DNA of 64,000 nucleotides from Tamarix chinensis (GCA_030549775.1 CM060177.1:55182638-55246637), one strand, 5' to 3'. Positions 46,623 through 59,750 are shown, numbered from the stretch's first letter. Notes: a model not told the origin generated them from the sequence alone. Translations and numbers: made by a program.

Positions 46623-49600
46623 TGGTAACACCCCCAAAATCATGAATTTTAAATTTTGTTTTGCGGGTGATAATTATAAAATAGTGGGTGTTACCACCAC
46701 ACTCAATATACGTTCAGTCTCCTCACCTTCCTTATGGCAAATGCTAAGGCTCAAAACGAGGACGATCAAAAAAAAGTGAGAGAAAGATGATACATAAAAA
46801 AGGGTTTTGCAAATGAGAGATTATCCATACAATAAGATCATCTAAATAAATAAGTGACATAGGCGCTTGAAAAAAAATAGTCAAAAAAGGCACATGAAGG
46901 TGAGACAATGTTTTGCCCTTACACTCATTTGGTCCACCACAATATCACAAGGAGAGGGGAAATAGGGGCAGGGACGACTCACTCCTTTAGTCTAACTAGT
47001 CATTTGGATGATGCTCCTCAAAATCTTTTAGCAACTACATGCTACGAATGTACTCCTCTAAAAAGTTGTAGTATCAGTACGACTTCCTCGTACTGAGTAA
47101 ATCACAATGCCTCCGAAGAGGTAGCATACCCACATTCCACTTAACATACAAATAAGGGATTCTAACAAACCGCATACGATCACATACAAAACCACAATTT
47201 CATAACATAAATCCACATTACAGTTGACAATGCTAGTTACATCAAAAATTCTTAGTAAGGGTACTGAAAAACATGCTTAAAATTTCACAACCATTTCAAG
47301 GTATTAAAAATCATAATTTAAACATAATAGGGAAAGTAGTTAATATTCCAAGTGATCCTACCATGCTCAAGCCATGCCTAATCCAATTATTACGGATGTA
47401 TTATGGTGGGTGTCTAATCCAGTTATATCATTCATATATCAATTCTTGAGTAGAATAAAATCCTATATCCAAGACAATAATCGTCAAGGAGGTACTACCA
47501 GATCAATTCACTCAATTCCAAAGCAAAGGTCGCCAAGGAAGCCACGTGACATATCAGTCGTCCATACTAAACCTCAGCACCCAAGTCCTTAAGTACGCAT
47601 ACCCTCTATAGGGTGTATGGAATACCTATAGAGAAAAAGTGGGCCCTTTGACTCAAAGGCCCAACTATGCACTCTGGGGCCAAATCCGAGGCACGAGATT
47701 CCTTTCCAAACTAAATTCTTCCACTTTAAGTGGTTAGTGTCTCATGAAATTCTAGGTTATTAACTCAAGAATACCAAGGTCCATAAAAGTACAATTCAAC
47801 CATCAATCAATCAACCAAGGGACCATGAGGGTATCTATAATAATCAATCATCCAATGTCAAATCCAAAGGACCACGAGGGTCACAAAGATTCTAAGCCAA
47901 CACAACCTAGGGTTAGGCATCATGCCATAACCTGAATACTTATCCAATCTAGCTATTCAATCCATTCGTCCAATTATTTCCAAAATTATTCTGAGGCCAA
48001 CACTTAAGTCAACTAGTCCAATTATTCACTTTGAGTCACATTTTTTCCCTAATGACCAAAATGCCCTCTAACCTATAACAACCCCTGTAGGATATTTGTC
48101 ATGAAAATGCTAAAATAGAATAGCTAACAATAATTTATCATACAATAAATTTCTTTAGTACAACAAAAGACTATATTACCCCTAATCATGGACATAACAT
48201 AGTACACATATACAATCCTAGCATGCAATTCTAGCATATTATAATATTCATACAAATTCCATGAATAACTTTCAAATACGAATCATAGTATACAAAAATT
48301 ATGTTTCTATCCCTAGAACATGCAACACGTAATAATCACCATTGAAACATATTTATACTCTAAAGCTAGCATGCTATACGTCCAAATTTGTATAAAATAT
48401 CCAAGGAACACATTTAAATCATTAGTTGGTCTAGCATAAAACACGATAAATTTTTGATTGAACCCTAACCTTGGACATGCACATTTTTCTTTAGCAAAAA
48501 ATCCATATATATTGTCATAGGCATACACTCTAAATTTCAAAATGCTACCAAGGCATATATGAGTCATTAGATGTTAACATTGAAACATATATTATTCCAT
48601 ACATCATAAAGTTTACACAGGGAAAAAATATTGCATGCTTTCATTTTCCAGGAAAACTACAAATTATTTGATAACCTCAACCTAGCAAAAATTTTATCCT
48701 AGTCAATTAACCTATCATGTTCACACAAAATTCTACCATCTATAGATTGGCTGGATTTACCTCCAAGCTACGAAATTAATACCATATAATGCCTCTTCCA
48801 AGGATATCTTAAGCAAGGTCGGGATTACCTAAATTTTAATAACACCATTCACACAAAAAAAAGTAAGCATTAGTATCTATACTAGATTAAAATCACTAGA
48901 TAACAATCTAGGGGAACTAGTGCCAAACTAAGCTTAGGAATTTTTATCCAAAGCTACAAGGTGTTGTTGCTGCTCAGGTATGGCGATGCACGAAGGGAGA
49001 ATGGGGGCTTGGTAGGGTCAAAAATGGTGGCACCTCGGTGGCTGGCTCAGTTGTGCAAATGGCTGGAAGTAGGAGAAGCAGGTGAGGAGGGATGCTCGGG
49101 GAGGAGGAGATAATCAAAAGGAAAGGAGGAGGAAAAAGGGTTACAGGTCAAAGGTAAAGAAGGAAAAGGAGGTGGTTGGGATTGGGGGCAGGTTGCGTTG
49201 ATCAATGGTTGGGACAAGGAGGAAATGATGGGCGCACATAGCTTGGGGAAGAGCAAGGAAGGCCAAAAGGCCTTAGTTGTGGCTGCTAGTAGGCGTGGTT
49301 ACATGTGTGGGGAATAGGAAAGGGATGGCTAGTTGGTTGGGGTTGCTAGGGGTCATGGTTGCATGTATCGGGAAGAGGAAGAGGATGCACAAATTGGTTG
49401 CTTATTGGAATAGATTTGGTGCGTGCATAAGGAAGAGGAAGGGGTTGCATGGTTGGTTGGTTGCTAGAATAGGCAAGGCATATAGGGAAGGGTGAGGAAG
49501 GTGAACAGCTGGGTTGGCAGTGAGATGTGTGTGGATGAATGGGGAAGAGGAAGGGAAGTCGAATGGTTGGCTGGCTGGAGTGTGCAAGTGGTGGTGCATG

Positions 49601-50185
49601 GGGAAGCGTCGTGCATGGGGAAGGAGAGGAAGTTGCATGCCGAGAGGAGGGTAGGTTTAGGGGTGCAATAATGATGGATCTTAGGTTAATAATTAGTTAA
49701 CAAGTATAATAAATAGCATTAGAATTTTAAGAGTATATTAAATACTAAGGAAGAATCCTACCCATTCCATATTTTATTAATACCATTATTATCACTATTA
49801 TTATTATGATGATGATCATCATCATCATCATCATTATTACTACCATTCTTTATTATTATTTTTACTAATATTATTATTCTTACAATTATTGTTATCAATA
49901 TTATTTTAAGAGTGTTATTATTATAAGACTATTGTTATTACCATCCTTATTATTTTGATCATTATCAATATTATTCTTATTATCGTTGTTATTACTGTTA
50001 TTTATCATTATTTTTCCTCTAATTATAAATTCCCTAGCCCAGATTATTATCACAATTTAATAATTATAGGCTCACCCACAATAATGAGACATCCAACCTA
50101 ACATAATTTTGAGATCAATTACATATGCTAATCAAATTTTAAGTTTTAGATATTTAAATTAGGATTTATTAAAATGGGGTATTAA
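46623..50185 (-). mobile_element. Solo LTR F inside Athila1, 3.56 kb
   Basis: Left boundary TGGTAACACCCCC, right boundary GGGGTATTAAA. Flanks GGATG (46618-46622) and AGATA (50186-50190) differ by two G-to-A changes; removing the insert restores one frame from RT to RNase H. Minus sense is suggested by the GCCTTAGCA and GGTAACACCC blocks near the left end (the LTR 3' side) and by the purine-rich + strand at 48960-49680. It contains an ATT/ATC tract (49780-50010). Open frames inside are not genes. Confidence 0.75.
49780..50010. repeat. ATT/ATC microsatellite tract in LTR F
   Basis: Interrupted ATT, ATC and GAT triplets, with a cleaner GATGATCATCATCATC stretch near 49808-49832. Confidence 0.85.
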
Positions 50186-50590
50186 AGATACCACAATTAT
50201 TATTTCTCCTCACTAGAATTTGCCTTTTGAGATAATACGTGATGCTAGTAATGTGGTTGTAGGAGTAGTGTTGGGGCAACGTAAGGAAAACCTTTTTCAT
50301 ACATCTATTATTCTAGCAAGACTTTGAACTCCGCACAATTGAATTATGCAACCACCAAAAAAGAACTGCTAGCTATGGTTTTCTCCTTTGAAAAGTTTTG
50401 TCCCTACTTATTGCTTTATAACATCATTGTCTATACTGACCACGCTGCCTTGAAGTATCTTTTTATTAAATAAGAGGTGAGGCCCAAAATCATTTGGTGG
50501 ATTCTATTGTTGTAAGAATTCGACTTGGAAATTAGGGATAGGAAGGGAAGTGACAACCAAGTAGCTGATCATCTTTCTCGCCTACCATCC
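50186..50590 (+). pseudogene. Athila1: RNase H, decayed
   Basis: NLPFEIIRDASNVVVGVVLG (catalytic Asp changed context: IRDAS for MCDAS), NXIMQPPKKN/KELLAMVFSFEKF in shifted frames, IVYTDHAALKYLF and then LEIRDRKGSDNQVADHLSRL at 50525, the C-terminal end of RNase H. One in-frame stop sits before NLPFE. Confidence 0.8.
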
Positions 50591-51927
50591 ACCTATGAGG
50601 TCAATCGAGGGACTGAGCCTATTCATGACACATTCTCCGATGAGACACTCTATATGATTACAAATCACCCTTGGTATACTGATATTGCCAACTTTCTTTT
50701 AATTGGAATCTTACCCAATGATCTATCCTTTCATCAAATAAAGAAGTTCTTACATGATTTAAGGTACTATTTATGGGATGATCCTTATATCTATAGGATT
50801 TATGATAACCATGTCATTAGAAGATGCATCCCTAATCATGAAATGCATTTTATATTATCTCATTATCATAGTAAAGAGTGTGGTGGCCATTTCAGCCCCA
50901 CAAAAACTGCCACCAAGGTTTTACAATGTGGGTTCTATTGGACTAATTTGTTCTATGATACATACACCTTTACTAAGACTTGTGATAAGTGCCAAAGAGT
51001 TAGAAATATTTATAGAAAACAAGAGATGCCTCTCACAAACATTCTTGTTGTGGAGTTATTTGATGTTTGGGGAATCGATTTTATGGGACCATTCTCGAAA
51101 TCCATACATAATTAATACATCCTTGTGGCATTTGACTATGTATCTAAGTGGGTAAAGGCTATTGCCACTCCGTAAAATGTTTCAAAAGTCATTACTAAAT
51201 TCTTAAAAAATAATATCTTTTCAAGGTTTGGAACACTACAAACTATCATAAGTGATGGGGGTTCATATTTTTGTAATAGAGCATTTAATGTTCTTTTGAG
51301 TAAGTATGGAGTCAACCATAAGGTTGCTAAACCGTATCATCCTCAAACCATGAGCTTAAAATAATTCTTGTGAAAATGGTTAACTCCTTTAGAAAGGATT
51401 GGTCCTTGAAACTTAACGATGTTCTATGGGCATACTAAATTAATTTTGAAACCCCTATTAGAATGTCCCCTTACAATCTTGTTTTTGGAAAATCTTGTCA
51501 CCTTCTATAGAACTTGAGCATAAATTATTTTAGGCTACTCATCTCCTTAACTTTGATATGCAATCTGCAAGTGAGAAGACGCTCCTTCAGTTGAACAAGC
51601 TCGATGAATTTTGGATTAAGGCATACGAGAATGCATGGCTATACGAGGAGCACATGAAAAGGATTTATGATCAATGCATCACAAAACAAGAATTTCAAGT
51701 GGGGCAGCAAGTGCTCCTATATAATTATCATTTGCGATTGTTCCTTAGAAAGCTTAGACCCCGATGGTCAGGACTGTTCACAATCACGGAAGTTTTTCCA
51801 TCCAGAGCAGTCAAAATAACTAGCCTTGATAAATAACCCTTCAAAGTGAATGGAAAAAGGTTAAAGGTGTATGAAGGTGGTGAGGTTGCGGCCCTCAAAA
51901 CCACCATTCATCTAGATGATCCTAAGT
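50591..51927 (+). pseudogene. Athila1: integrase, decayed
   Basis: The 50525-51115 frame gives the zinc region HYHSKECGGHFSPTKTA and CDKCQRVRNI, then ILVVELFDVWGIDFMGPFSK (first catalytic Asp). After a stop: YILVAFDYVSKWVKAIATP, IFSRFGTLQTIISDGGSYFC (second Asp), [19 protein letters not shown]. The NGQ-E block expected after PQT is missing, so the catalytic Glu is lost. The C-terminal domain is in 51558-51836: LNKLDEFWIKAYENAWLYEE, FQVGQQVLLYNYHLRLF, LRPRWSGLFTITEVF, then FKVNGKRLKVYEGGE to a stop at about 51927. Confidence 0.85.
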
Positions 51928-52245
51928 GAAGAAAGAAACCCAAGTTAATAACTATAAACAAGCTTTTGTTTGATGGATTTGTAGATAATGACGTGTATAT
52001 TCTAATTTGAGTGGCAACCATGGTTAATTTGTTTGAGTGTGAAGGCATGAAATTGACCAAGAAAATTATTTGCACCTCCACCAAATTCTCCACTGCCACA
52101 ACTACATCACACCACCGCTATCCAACCACTACCACAACCACCATCACATCATCCACTACCCTCCACCACCTCCTCCGTCAGATTGAGCCATGTATATTTT
52201 CTCCCTTTTTCTTTTGTGCTTCTTATTTCACATTGAGGATAATGT
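51928..52245 (+). other. Athila1 tail
   Basis: CACCACC/ACAACC-rich stretch (52075-52170), then CACATTGAGGATAATGTG. No env-like frame is recognisable. Confidence 0.5.
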
Positions 52246-54032
52246 GATTGAAATACTCCAAAATCCTAATTTAGGAAATTATGGCAAAATAGGAATTTAA
52301 AAAATAATAATTAAATAAATTATTTTATTAAAAATAAGTGGAAGTATTCAAGGTAAAATCAAGAGGAAAATAATAAATAATTTAAATAGAAAATTTTGGA
52401 TGTCTTGCCAATTAAAATGGAATGTAGGAAAAAAGTATTCAAAATACCCTAAATTAATATAAAAAGGGAATTTAATTGTTATTGTACTAAATTTTATTAT
52501 TTTAAATATTCAAAAAATACAAAAATATTCTAAACATCCTAACCCACCAATTTTCATTTTTCCTTTTTTCTTTTTCCCTTTCTTTTGACTTTTCTTTGCT
52601 TCCTCTCCTTTCTCCTTTTCTTTTTTTCCCTTTCTTCCTTTGATTTGGGCTAGCCCCTTATGGCCCAAAACCCCCTCTTTTCCTTTGGCATGGCCTAGCC
52701 CACCATTCCTTTTATTTTCCCTTGGACTGCTCACCAGTCGGTTCCCTTTCTTTTCATTCTTTCCTTTGGACAGACTGATCAACCCTTCTTCTTCCTCTTC
52801 TTCCCTGCTCCTCTCCCATGCAACCTTCAACTCTACCACCACCCCATACACCGGCTAACCATCACCACATGCCAACCTGCCACCTCCCCTCTCTCCCTAT
52901 CACTTTCCTTTTCTTTTTTGACCCCAACCAACCCCTTATCTCTCCTCTTACACTTGCCCTCCCCTTCCTTTTCTTCTCTCCCAACCAAATAGGCCTTGCA
53001 ACTTTGCATGCCTATACTGGCCTACCATCACCGGCCGGTGACCTACCACTCCTTCCGCTCTCTTGTCCTCTTCCCTCTTTGTCTTTTGCACCCTCAATTG
53101 CCCATAAATACCCCATATGTGACCCTTAATGGACCTTCCTTTCCCCTACCCAAAAAATTTCCTCCCTTGGGCCGCTGCCTATTCAGACGACACCATAGCC
53201 ATCATCACTTTCTGCCGCCACCCAAACCACCTACCAAACTACTCCCTGCATCACCCTCCACCAAACCACAACCTTCACCACCCTCAATTTCTCCTACATG
53301 AGCCACCACAGCCGTACAAAGTTGGCCCCTTGATCTAGCAATTCTCACCCATTGCCGCCTTTTGGGCTGCCTTGCACCACCATCCCGGCTACAACCACCA
53401 CTCCCCCTACCGCCCAAAACAACTAGTAGAGTCTCCCCTACCTCCCCCTACCTTCATTTTCTTCTGTATCCCTCTCCTTCTCCCTTCCTCCCCTTCGACC
53501 ACCTTCGGCCACCACACCAACCGCCGCCTATACCACCCCTTTTAGCTACGCCACCACCACCATTCCAACCCCCTCAACCTAGTGCACCCACCAACACGAC
53601 AACCACCCTCTTACTCCCCCTCTTCTAGCCTAGAAAATAATTTCTCCACCTTCTCATCCTCCTCCACCAGTGATGCCGCCGTCGTGCACTCCCACCGGCA
53701 CTGCCTTGTCACCACCATCCCTAGGTTGTGCCCCAACCTCCCTAACATTTAAAAATAATTTATTGAGTTGTTAATTATTTTATTTGTGTTAATATCATCA
53801 TCATCATTATTATAATTATCACTACTACTACTATGGCTTTTATTATTATTAATTATTCTTATTAATACTAACTTTAGAATATTACTACTAATATCATTAT
53901 TAATAGTAGTCGAACCATTATTACTATTATTATTATTATTATTATTATTAATTTGGGAACTATTATTACTAATGCTAATATTAACATGATATTTTGAAAC
54001 CTGTCATTACTATTACTAAGATTTGAAGTATT

Positions 54033-54076
<44 letters not shown>

Positions 54077-54301
54077 TATTATTATTGTTATTATTATTAT
54101 TATGTTGTTGTTGTTGTTGTTGTTGTTGTTATTAACCTTGACCCTATTATTACTAATGTTACTATTATTATGATTATTAAGACCATGATTATTATCATTC
54201 TTAAGTTTCAAACTACTACTACTACTACTTTATCATTATTGTTAATATTACCTATATCACTAATATTACTATCACTACTATCATTATTATTATTACTATT
54301 A
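52246..54301 (+). mobile_element. LTR D, 3'-truncated
   Basis: Starts about at TGATTGAAATACTCCAAAATCC, a worn TGTAATACTCC LTR start. A CT-rich segment (52560-53750) is followed by a trinucleotide tract to 54301, the same order as LTR A. It then stops abruptly against the RT of Gy3, with no modules or terminus. Proline-rich open frames (for example 52640-53628) are compositional. Confidence 0.55.
53785..54301. repeat. Trinucleotide microsatellites (ATT, ATC, GTT) in LTR D
   Basis: ATT tracts with a clean ATC run (about 54033-54075), then ATT and a TTG run (about 54102-54129). A poly-His/poly-Met open frame pair arises from the ATC run. Confidence 0.9.
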
Positions 54302-54709
54302 TAAACTTGTAGTGCCTATACTGTATCCTAAAGGCCATGTTTGTGATGATATTCGGACCTCAAGTTGATCTTTGAGAAGATCTAAGAACCCCAAAGGTGA
54401 TCAAACATGCCATTAATCCTTAGATCATATAGCACTTCTTCACCGTCAGCTGATTCAAACCCTAATAATTGATGCATAGAAGAACATTCCCATCACAAAC
54501 AAAATTGGCGATCCCCATGGTGACACACTCAGATGAATGTATTGATGGGCCATTAGAACCTCCAACCAATTTTTCAACTCTACCAGCGCCATATGATAGG
54601 GCAACTTCAAAATAGGCCCATCATGCAATATCAACTCAATAGTAAAATCTATCTCATGCAGCAGCAACATACCTGGAATATCCTTGGGAAAATGGCTAAA
54701 AACTCCCAA
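54302..54709 (-). pseudogene. Gy3: RT N-terminal part, truncated
   Basis: Minus-strand frame 54709-54455: LLHEIDFTIELILHDGPILK, YHMALVELKNWLEVLMAHQY, SVSPWGSPILFV, blocks A-B of Ty3/gypsy RT. Through stops it continues toward 54302 as LNQLTVK and ending MAFRIQYRHYKF (block D, usually KTAFRTRYGHYEF). The element stops at that point against LTR D, before the catalytic YxDD. Confidence 0.8.
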
Positions 54710-54954
54710 ACAACCAAAATATCATCCAATGTTGACACTGCCTCTTGAACCCTACACAAATACATCGGGTAACCTCTCTACACCAAAGAATATAGCATAC
54801 ATGTAGATACGACTTTTGTCATAGGTATACGCTTGCATCTCTAGTAAAAGACCCTAGCACCCTAAGGCTCCCGCAATACGACTCACTTCTGGTTGTAGTC
54901 TATCACTACCTTGCATCTCCCAAACATGTATATTCCAAGGATAATGTTGAAATC

Positions 54955-55227
54955 CTAAATTTCCATCTCAACTAGATCTACTAGTAAATCTACCCTATCT
55001 ATGTCTAAGGCCACATTTGAGTAGAGCCTAGTAGAGTCCAATATATCCCTATAAGGTAATTTCACAGGTAAAGTTACAGAAGACGATGGAGACAAAGAAA
55101 CTCTAGTAATAAAAGTATAAGAAACAAATGACAAAGAAGCCCCTGACTCAAACAACACATACACTAAAAAAGAGAGAATGCAGAGCATACTAGTGACCAT
55201 ATCCAACTGCTTATTAGCCTTTACCAT
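54955..55227 (-). pseudogene. Gy3: aspartic protease region
   Basis: Contains YVLFESGASLSFVSYTFI, the LFDSGATHSFI loop of chromovirus proteases with the catalytic Asp replaced by Glu. It lies between gag and RT in the expected order. Confidence 0.8.
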
Positions 55228-56385
55228 GTTGATGACATTTGGGCATCCACCTAACCATTCTCCTTGGTATCCTCCATGATACCCTTTAAAACCCTGAGTC
55301 TAACCTCCTCCTTGAGAAAATGGGCGAGGCCTCTACAATATCCCCTTGACCTCCCTAGGTTGACCACTGGTTGAGGTAACTGCCTTCTACTACTATTACT
55401 AGTAGGGTCACTACTGAAAGGCCTACTATCATGGTATTAGCAATCCCTACTACTTATAGTGGCCTTACTAATAATGACACTCACATAACAAGTGGGCCCT
55501 CTTACTAGACATGCTATATTGAATTAGAGTTTCCCAATAGCCTTTCCCTGGATGATCTTGGCCATAGAAACAAGATAAGAAGTCCTGTAGCTTACTCGAA
55601 AATCTACTCTAACTACTTGCCTAACCCTCATGTCAAAACTAACCTCCTTGAGGCTATATCTAACCATGTTGCTGAAATCCTAGCGGTCTGCCTCCCTAGT
55701 ACTAGGCTTTGTCTCCATAACTCTAAGTCTCTATCTTCCTCTTGCCTAAAATGGAAGCCTCCTCATGAACCATTGTAGTTGTGATACACACTGTCTCTTG
55801 GAAAGCCATGATACCCATCATCCTTTAGATGCTAAAGTGGAGCCCCTTCTAAAACTAGTAGACCATAGTCAACTCACTAAATGAAATCCTCGATATGAAC
55901 ATCATTAACTTTGTATATTGGTTGTGGTATTACCTCACAGTCATGCTCCCCTAAGTTAGTTGCATGAACTCCTTCAAGTTATCCCTCTTAAAACTCTCAG
56001 GGAAAATCTGATCACAATTATTAAGCTTAAAGTCCTCACAAGACATCTATAGCCAGTCTAGAGCATAATGACCTACCCACCAAGTGTCGGTAACTCCTCA
56101 CAAAAAGAAAGCTATAATGCTTGCCTTCAAAGTAGGAGGGTAGTCAAATACCTCAAAAATCCTATCCATGTCCCATATCCATCCCTCCAGAATGATTAGG
56201 TCTTCGTCACTAGTGTTGGTTGGGGTGTGATGTCCCATAACCTTCCAAAGTCAGTCTTCTTCAATACCCTCCTGTGTGTAATGTAGAGTTGATGGTGGTG
56301 GTTAACGTTGAGGAGGGAATCGAACAAACTTGATGAACTTCTCAAAGGTCTCTTCCAAAAGACCAACACAACCATTAAGTGCCAT
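55228..56385 (-). pseudogene. Gy3: gag, decayed
   Basis: Starts at the minus-strand ATG at 56385 (MALNGCVGLLEETFEKFIKF). Later DEDLIILEGWIWDMDRIFEV, the TWWVGHYALDW and IFPESFKRDNLKEFMQLTXG blocks, and YHNQYTKLMMFISRISF belong to the gag domain of plant chromoviruses. A worn zinc region lies near 55560-55470. Stops throughout. Confidence 0.75.
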
Positions 56386-56616
56386 GAAAACTAGCTATAA
56401 GATAGAAAACATGTTAGGAAAATTATTGTTACCTTACTAACACATTATACACATAATAACATTCAAAGGATGACTAGCCTATCTATTCTCTATTCCTCAT
56501 AAGTTAATCAAGGTTTTTGAAGATTTGAGTTTTTCTAAAAATATAAAATAAACTAATTAATCAGATTAGGAATCATTTGAAAACTAAATTACAAAATTTG
56601 GTAATCGAAACTAAAA

Positions 56617-56628
56617 GCTTTGATACCA
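56617..56628 (-). other. Gy3 primer binding site (tRNA-iMet)
   Basis: On the minus strand TGGTATCAAAGC, three bases after the LTR terminus GGGGTGCTACA. It matches 11 of 12 positions of the site complementary to initiator tRNA-Met. It fixes LTR E as a 5' LTR in minus orientation. Confidence 0.85.
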
Positions 56629-56631
56629 TTA

Positions 56632-59600
56632 TGTAGCACCCCATTTTTTACTACAGAAATATTTTGATTTACAACAAAAGCATATAGATAAAATATGGGT
56701 ACTAACATAAGTCTTGTATACTAAACCACCCTTACATCAATCAAATGACTAAAACCATTCATAGTAAATTAGGTAATTAGCAATGAGAGAAGCTTTTATA
56801 AATAGAAATATGAGTTTGGAGATAAAAGTCACTCCTCCCCACACATTGCATCAAAAACAGCAAAATCGTCTAGCCGGTTATCGAAGATTTATACAAAAGC
56901 ATCAAGGTCTTCTACTCATGGGAAAGAGTAGCACCCATGAAAAGGATTGTCAGTACGCTACGTACTAAGTAAGGTAACAATACTATCGAGTTTGAGACAT
57001 AGATAAAAATCATGCATTCATAACAGGTGATAAGTGCACATACAATTTATGAATGGTCTAATAAAGTAAATATAGATCCAAGACTATGTATTATATATAA
57101 CCATTTTCATTCTTTTATTTAAGTTGATTTCAAGGACCTCCTATTTTTAAATTGGTGGAATGGTCTGAAGCATTATCATAGGGACAACACATTTGAGCCA
57201 CTATTATCATCCGATGAAATGGTTATGAAAACATCACCTTCTCAGGGAAAATGCTCTTAAGTGACTATTATCATCAAGTGGAATGAATATAAAAGCATTA
57301 CCTAGATCCTGACTCACGTACTCTTTCACAATAAATCATAAGTGTTTTGTCTGTTAGGTTACTAAATTCATAGTCTTATTCATGATGAGCATGGATCCCA
57401 CTCTTCTTAATCTAGAACAGATTGAAGCACCTTCTCATTTATAACACACCTGATCAACTATTATTATCCACTGAAATGGATCTGAAAACACCACCTTCTC
57501 TGGTTAAAATGCTTATGAGCCACTATTATCATCTGATGGAATGGATATAAAAACATTACCTTATCCCAAACCAGGTGAAATTTTACTTTAAATGATTAAT
57601 TTCTTATTCATGATAGATTCACATGTACATAACACATTAAAATAAGTCAGCACATCATGAAAGTCATATGGTTCTTCTCCAAAGTTAAGATCCTTATTTC
57701 TCAAAACCCTAAGTTTATAATTTAGGAATAATTTATTCCATATTGATCATTTAGCCACCAAATTTTGTATATATACATAATTTAATATTATTAATAACAT
57801 ATCTGATATTAAAGGTCTAACACCTGTATCTTACGCATACGATAATAGCCTAACACCAAAAGTTACTATTTTAAGGGCTTTCAAACCCTAGTTTCATAAT
57901 TTTTTCATAACTTATCATGTAAAGATAAAACACTTACAATATTTAATATACATTCCCTATAAACTGATATTAGCACCATATTCAGGTTTCGTGGTCTAGC
58001 TATAATGTTTCACACATGTGATAACAACCTTTTCATTTATAGTTACTTATTTAAACTTAAGTCATTCATAATGAATCCAAACACTTAATATAGACTATTT
58101 AGAAAATTTTGGATGATATAACACACTAGAATACCGTTATTCCTATATTTAACCCACATGGACCAAAACACCCTTATCAGTAAAATAACCTTGATTTTAT
58201 ATGAATATTTTATGTTTAGTAATATTATTTCCATGATCCATAATTTTCTATAAACAACTTGCCATATTCATTTCACATTCATCATGCATTAATTAAAACC
58301 CATGATACAACCATATTTCACACTAAAGGCTTACCCACATAAGATAACATTATCACATGAACTTTATGTACTCCTTTTCTATCATATAATACTACCCATA
58401 TATCATAAAGTCAATAGTCATGTATTATTTAAGATAATCATAATAACATGGTGTAACATAAAATCATGTATATAACTTAGAAATAAAAAATCCTAGACTA
58501 TGATATATATCCTTACTAAAACGACTCTAGTCTCTAAGCTTAGAAAACTTACTTTGGCTCTTCTAGGATCATAGGGAAATCATCTAATAAAAGCATACTA
58601 AAAAATCATTAGGATTAAAAAAACCTACGTAAGGATATGCTTAAGGAAATATAAGGATAAAGGGAGGAATAAAAAACTAACTAAATAAGAGTATTGTTTG
58701 GAAAAAAAGTTACCTAACTAAGGAGAGGATAGTAGAGGAGGTAGATTTGACCAAAGTTTTGAAAGTGAATAGGGGATTTTTGGCCAAAGCTGCAAAAAGG
58801 ATCATGGGGGATCTTTGGCTAAAGCTTCTAAAGAGGAAAGGCTTAGGCTATAGGGGAAAATGATGGAGCATGGAAACGAAAGAAAGAAAAAGGGGAGTGG
58901 TAAAGTTTGTCAAAGGTGAGGGTGTTGTGGTGGAAATGGCTGAATGAACGAGGGTAGGATCAATTATTTTAGATGGTTCTTACAGTTAGGTTGTGGCAAA
59001 GGTGGCTAATTAGAGGGAGAGGATATGGAAAAGGTTGCTGGTGTTTGTGTTCATGCCTTAGTTGAGCTCATCAATGGGGTTGATTTTGGGAATAAATCGA
59101 ATTTCAAATCATTCACTTTAACTACTCATGCTATGGATGTGGGAGCATTAACTCCGTCCCTGTGGGCTTCTGAGGAGCGAGAGAAATTTTAGTGATAGAA
59201 GGAGGTGGTGAAGGAGGGAAGTGGATGGTGGTTTGGTTGTAGAAAAAAAAGAGTGAGAGAGAGATATATATATATAAGAGCATTTAATATGGAGTATGTG
59301 TATGTATATATATCCTACAGAGATGGTAAGTGAGATGAGAAAATTTGTGATTCCCAACCCTCATGCGTAAGAGGTGGAAGCTGATAGGAGTAGGGGATGA
59401 TCACACAATTGGTAGGGAATGCGGTACATGTGACCATTATATGTACTTAATGATCTAAGCAAGAGATGTGGGGAAAGGAGAAGGAGGGGGAATTAGCTGA
59501 AAGGGAAGAGAGAAAAAGAAAAAGAGGAAAAAGAATAGGGTTTAGTAATTTTTAGGTTTTTGTTATAACAAGATCAATGTAATATAGGTTAAGATAATAG

Positions 59601-59750
59601 GGTAGATTAATTATCTATAATTTAGAATCATGTTAAATTCTATTGTTAGAGAATTAGGGAAAGGTAGAAATATTTATTTTCTGATATCAGAATTAGGTTA
59701 GAATATTTATTACTCAAAAGTAGGGTTAGCTTAACTTTTGGGGTATTACA
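56632..59750 (-). repeat. Gy3 5' LTR (LTR E), 3.12 kb
   Basis: Boundaries TGTAGCACCCC at 56632 and GGGGTATTACA at 59750; on its own strand it starts TGTAATACCCC and ends GGGGTGCTACA. Sense order: start, CT-rich segment (about 59530-58700), AT-rich middle, ATAATAGTGG modules (57550-57150), end, then PBS. This anchors the reading direction of related modules in other LTRs. It is inserted in a + strand gypsy pol fragment. Confidence 0.8.
57152..57552 (-). repeat. ATAATAGTGG modules of LTR E
   Basis: In + coordinates CCACTATTATCATCTGATGG (57517) and related copies near 57199, 57257 and 57466, with a weaker one near 57156. A header ATTAATCATTTAAAGTAAAA lies at about 57570-57600. In sense orientation each ends ATAATAGTGG or a close variant. 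Confidence 0.7.

Larger units (their letters stand above)
41520..52245 (+). mobile_element. Athila1: Athila-like Ty3/gypsy element with a solo LTR inside
   Basis: Order on the + strand: 5' LTR, tRNA-Asp-type PBS, gag, protease, RT, [solo LTR F], RNase H, integrase, tail. It ends with CACATTGAGGATAATGTG at about 52227-52245, a worn form of the sequence before the polypurine tract in plant Athila-group elements. LTR D then starts, so the 3' LTR is missing. Without F the remaining length is about 7.2 kb. All frames are broken. Confidence 0.85.

Noticed and set aside
46908..47592. Short open frames 46908-47096 and 47374-47592
   Set aside because: Inside solo LTR F, no domain, atypical composition; not supported as genes.
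42991..51927. Endogenous pararetrovirus
   Set aside because: Domain order gag-PR-RT-RH-INT with LTR-type PBS and integrase fits Athila; no movement-protein or coat-protein motif was seen.
52510..53628. Lys/Glu-rich minus frame and Pro-rich plus frames
   Set aside because: CT-rich segment of LTR D; no conserved motif, frames overlap on both strands.
54023..54304. Poly-His open frame and the opposite poly-Met/poly-Asn frame
   Set aside because: Produced by an ATC microsatellite in LTR D.
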